A stretch of DNA of 32,937 nt, from contig JAMFSN010000116.1 in the NCBI GenBank assembly GCA_026225295.1, positions 1 to 32,937 on the forward strand, read 5' to 3'. The notes under the pieces are model-generated. The model was not told where the DNA came from. It did not search any database and worked only from the letters and a program-made list of their open reading frames with translations. Of this stretch, positions 31,901-32,937 are shown piece after piece (position 1 is the first letter of the stretch; the number at the start of each line of letters is the position of its first letter). The position numbers were made by a program, and so were the translations under genes. Source of the DNA: Frankia alni. GTDB lineage: Bacteria; Actinomycetota; Actinomycetes; Frankiales; Frankiaceae.

Positions 31901-32937
31901 ATCCGGACGACGGGCTGCCCGAGGTGCGGGGGGCCGCGGTGTTCAGCGCCGGCGGAATCCTGGCCACGGCCGGGCGGGACCACCAGCCGGTCCTGTGGCG
32001 CATCCCGGGACGCCCGTCGGCGGCCCCATCCTCGGCGCCCGGACCGTCGGCGCCCGAGTTCGCGGCCCGGCTCTCCGGGCTGCCGCGCCCGGCCGGGCCG
32101 CCCCCCGCCGCGCCTTTCGGGATGGCCTTCAACGCCGCCGGCACGATGCTCGCCGCGCCGGCCACCGACAACCGGGCGGCCGTCTGGTCGCTGACCGATC
32201 CGACCCGACCCCGGAGGCTGCGGGGCGCCCGGTCGCGGCCGGTGCGGGCCGTGGCGTTCCAGGGGGACCTGGTCGCGGCGGCCAGTGACCGGCCGACCGG
32301 GGACGTCGACCTGTGGAACCCGGCTCCGGCGACGGTGACCGCCCACCTGGCGCCGATCCATTTCGGCGCGGCCGTGAACGCGGTGGCGGTCACCGGCCGG
32401 CCGGGCGCCCCGAGCGTCATCACCGGCGGCGACGAGGGTCTGATCGCCTCGTCCGACCGGTCGGGGCGACCGGCCCAGGTCTTCTACGCGGACCGGGTGG
32501 TCGCCGCGGTCGAGGCGATGACCGTAAACCACGCCGGCACGATGTTGGTGACCGGCAGCGACGACGGCACCGTCCAGCTCTGGGACGTAGCCACCCGCAA
32601 GCCGCTCGCCGCGTTGGCCGTCGGCGGCCGGCCGGTCGTCGCGGTGTCCCTGAGCGCCGATGACCGGCTGCTCGCCGCGGCCGACACCGATGGAGTGATC
32701 AGCATCTGGAACGTCGGGGACCATTCGTTGTTCGCCGCGCCGCTCGCCCGGCCGGGCACCACCGCGGTCGCCTTCGCCCCCTCGGGTCGGACGTTCGCGA
32801 CGTCCGACCAGGCCGGGACGCCGGTGTTGTGGGACACCGACCCCGGCCGGGTCCGGGCCCGGCTGTGCGGCACCGGCCAGCGGCCCCGGCTGACCGCCGC
32901 GGAGTGGGCGGCCCGGGTCCCGGACCAGCCGTTCCAC
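28993..32937 (+). CDS. TIR - nSTAND1 NTPase - transmembrane - WD40 repeat protein (STAND immune-sensor architecture), 3' end cut by the window
   Basis: At least 1315 residues, no stop to the window edge. Residues 1-110 are a TIR domain: ARIFVSHATADLS, then DRDLREG, DAVVCIVTGAYTRS and SEWCCAEVG, where Glu77 is the candidate NADase glutamate. FPGLRPFEV (142-150) starts an nSTAND1-type NTPase: Walker A GPSGCGKSS (186-194, Lys192), Walker B LLIVLDQGEELL (Asp283), sensor-like Arg319 in VVVTLRSEF. A winged helix region follows (LPLLAFTLQELTE), then one membrane helix (about 584-605), then WD40 repeats from about 678, many with FSPDGR and a closing LW or VW. The last visible residues LTAAEWAARVPDQPF resemble the usual C-terminal motif, so only a few codons are missing. 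GTG at 28993 has GGAG four bases upstream; GTG 28990 is an alternative. In STAND proteins WD40 repeats are thought to sense a trigger and the NTPase to oligomerise; TIR would then deplete NAD+ and stop growth. Confidence 0.88.
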   Translation, partial: MARIFVSHATADLSIAVGVRDWLQDDRHQVFLDRDLREGVQAGEVWKRRLYRELRRADAVVCIVTGAYTRSEWCCAEVGIADAVGSRLIPLRAEPGAASKLLEDRQYVEWGANGAWRDQIAASLRGIDAAGGLGWDDAAPPFPGLRPFEVGMARVFRGRADETRRLAGRLRTLGESADAGLLLVVGPSGCGKSSLVRAGLVARMAGEPGWDVAYPFPPGVEPTGALARALTVTANRANQADQGATVEQTRARLARPDGLSRVAEELLVAGPGPARDRLLIVLDQGEELLTRSNETDRARFAALLRVALRGPVRVVVTLRSEFVDAFVALPELADLTVETFPLRPLGHDMLRIVIEEPARLAGLTTDRELVEQMVADTDRGEALPLLAFTLQELTEGLSRGAALSAARYQQIGGVRGALARRAGAALADAVAASGLSADRILVYLSRLVATVDETGQPTGRRLETDGLDPGLATAVAIFVNERLLISARDEEQGGTVGVAHEALFTAWRPLRDTIEQRADALRMGRSLDQAAGEWDQAGRPADHLWDRSRAIEAGRVLRADDLEVVPADFLAAGRQRGDRRRIRAIGVLSAFLAVITLGGLGAAGQWRSAAAQRGVARSERQLAVSRQLVGEALALRDSQPRTALTLAVEAYDLAPWLEEARGSLLGIQATYYGATMLAGRGAVHAVAYRPDGQLAATAQHDRAVCLWTTPVRRLVTCLPTAAAAYGVAFSPDGATLAAAGADGTVTLWRAADRRRLAVVRVGTAPVNALAFSPDGRTFATAGEDGAATLWSATDRRRVGTVVAGSGPLVALAFSPDGSELAAADSSGVRVWPTAAVGAPGGPPPGVEIFEGFARAVAFSPDGRRLAVGGASGGVTILDARSHAQLATVTEHTGRVTALAWSPDSRSLASGGVDASVRLWDAGSRIEPLVQMSALTGPTLSVLGLAFSPDGRTLLSADGDGVLGSWNVGDHPDDGLPEVRGAAVFSAGGILATAGRDHQPVLWRIPGRPSAAPSSAPGPSAPEFAARLSGLPRPAGPPPAAPFGMAFNAAGTMLAAPATDNRAAVWSLTDPTRPRRLRGARSRPVRAVAFQGDLVAAASDRPTGDVDLWNPAPATVTAHLAPIHFGAAVNAVAVTGRPGAPSVITGGDEGLIASSDRSGRPAQVFYADRVVAAVEAMTVNHAGTMLVTGSDDGTVQLWDVATRKPLAALAVGGRPVVAVSLSADDRLLAAADTDGVISIWNVGDHSLFAAPLARPGTTAVAFAPSGRTFATSDQAGTPVLWDTDPGRVRARLCGTGQRPRLTAAEWAARVPDQPFH

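Noticed and set aside
30139-32937. 932-residue leftward open frame at the right edge
   Set aside because: It is the antisense of the WD40 repeats; its own periodicity mirrors those repeats and no domain is recognisable.
1-32937. CRISPR array, prophage or insertion sequence
   Set aside because: No regularly spaced repeats, phage structural genes or transposase motifs are visible on either strand.

Overview
The window is high-GC DNA (mostly G or C at third codon positions) with frequent GTG and TTG starts and short or leaderless 5' ends. Its protein families include a DUF222/13E12-type HNH protein, DUF4232 and FxLYD-type lipoproteins, a CdaR/PucR regulator, a HrdB-like sigma factor, a SpoIIE-type PP2C phosphatase and an nSTAND1-WD40 giant protein. 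This points to a soil- or plant-associated actinomycete; a Frankiales, Cryptosporangium or Micromonosporales-like genome is a guess. I see no tRNA, rRNA, CRISPR array, insertion sequence or prophage structure.

Layout. Bases 1-604 hold a hairpin and a truncated GlxA/AraC-type regulator. Bases 650-4215 hold a TerC metal transporter, a CdaR/PucR-type regulator and a choloylglycine-hydrolase-fold enzyme. Bases 4366-5690 are an SDR and SnoaL-like gene pair behind a promoter with an operator-like palindrome in its spacer. From 5849 to 12371 there are single genes: a methyltransferase, lipoproteins, an EEP-family hydrolase, an Fpg/Nei-type DNA glycosylase overlapping a GNAT gene, a membrane protein and a dienelactone hydrolase. 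From 12420 to 15476, leftward, are a K+-channel-like membrane protein, a DUF1269 stress protein and a secreted GH5 glycosidase. From 15694 to 20202 are a GNAT, a drug-efflux MFS gene divergent from its likely TetR repressor (two tandem operators between them), and a TIGR00027-type methyltransferase divergent from a MarR regulator (an inverted repeat overlaps the MarR start codon). A DUF222 HNH gene follows with a leaderless-type promoter.

Bases about 22100-24610 form a decay zone: a DUF72 fragment, an adenosine deaminase remnant lacking its active-site segment, and a frameshifted, internally deleted YihY/BrkB gene. Intact small genes (a lipoprotein and an RsbW-like ATPase) lie among them.

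The right end (25643-32937) runs rightward: a primary-type sigma factor, a PAS-GAF-SpoIIE phosphatase, then a protein of at least 1315 residues with the order TIR, nSTAND1 NTPase, one membrane helix, long WD40 array. This last gene has the architecture of a STAND-type immune sensor with a TIR effector and is the most interesting item. It runs off the window edge, but its last visible residues resemble the usual C-terminal motif of the family, so only a few codons are probably missing.
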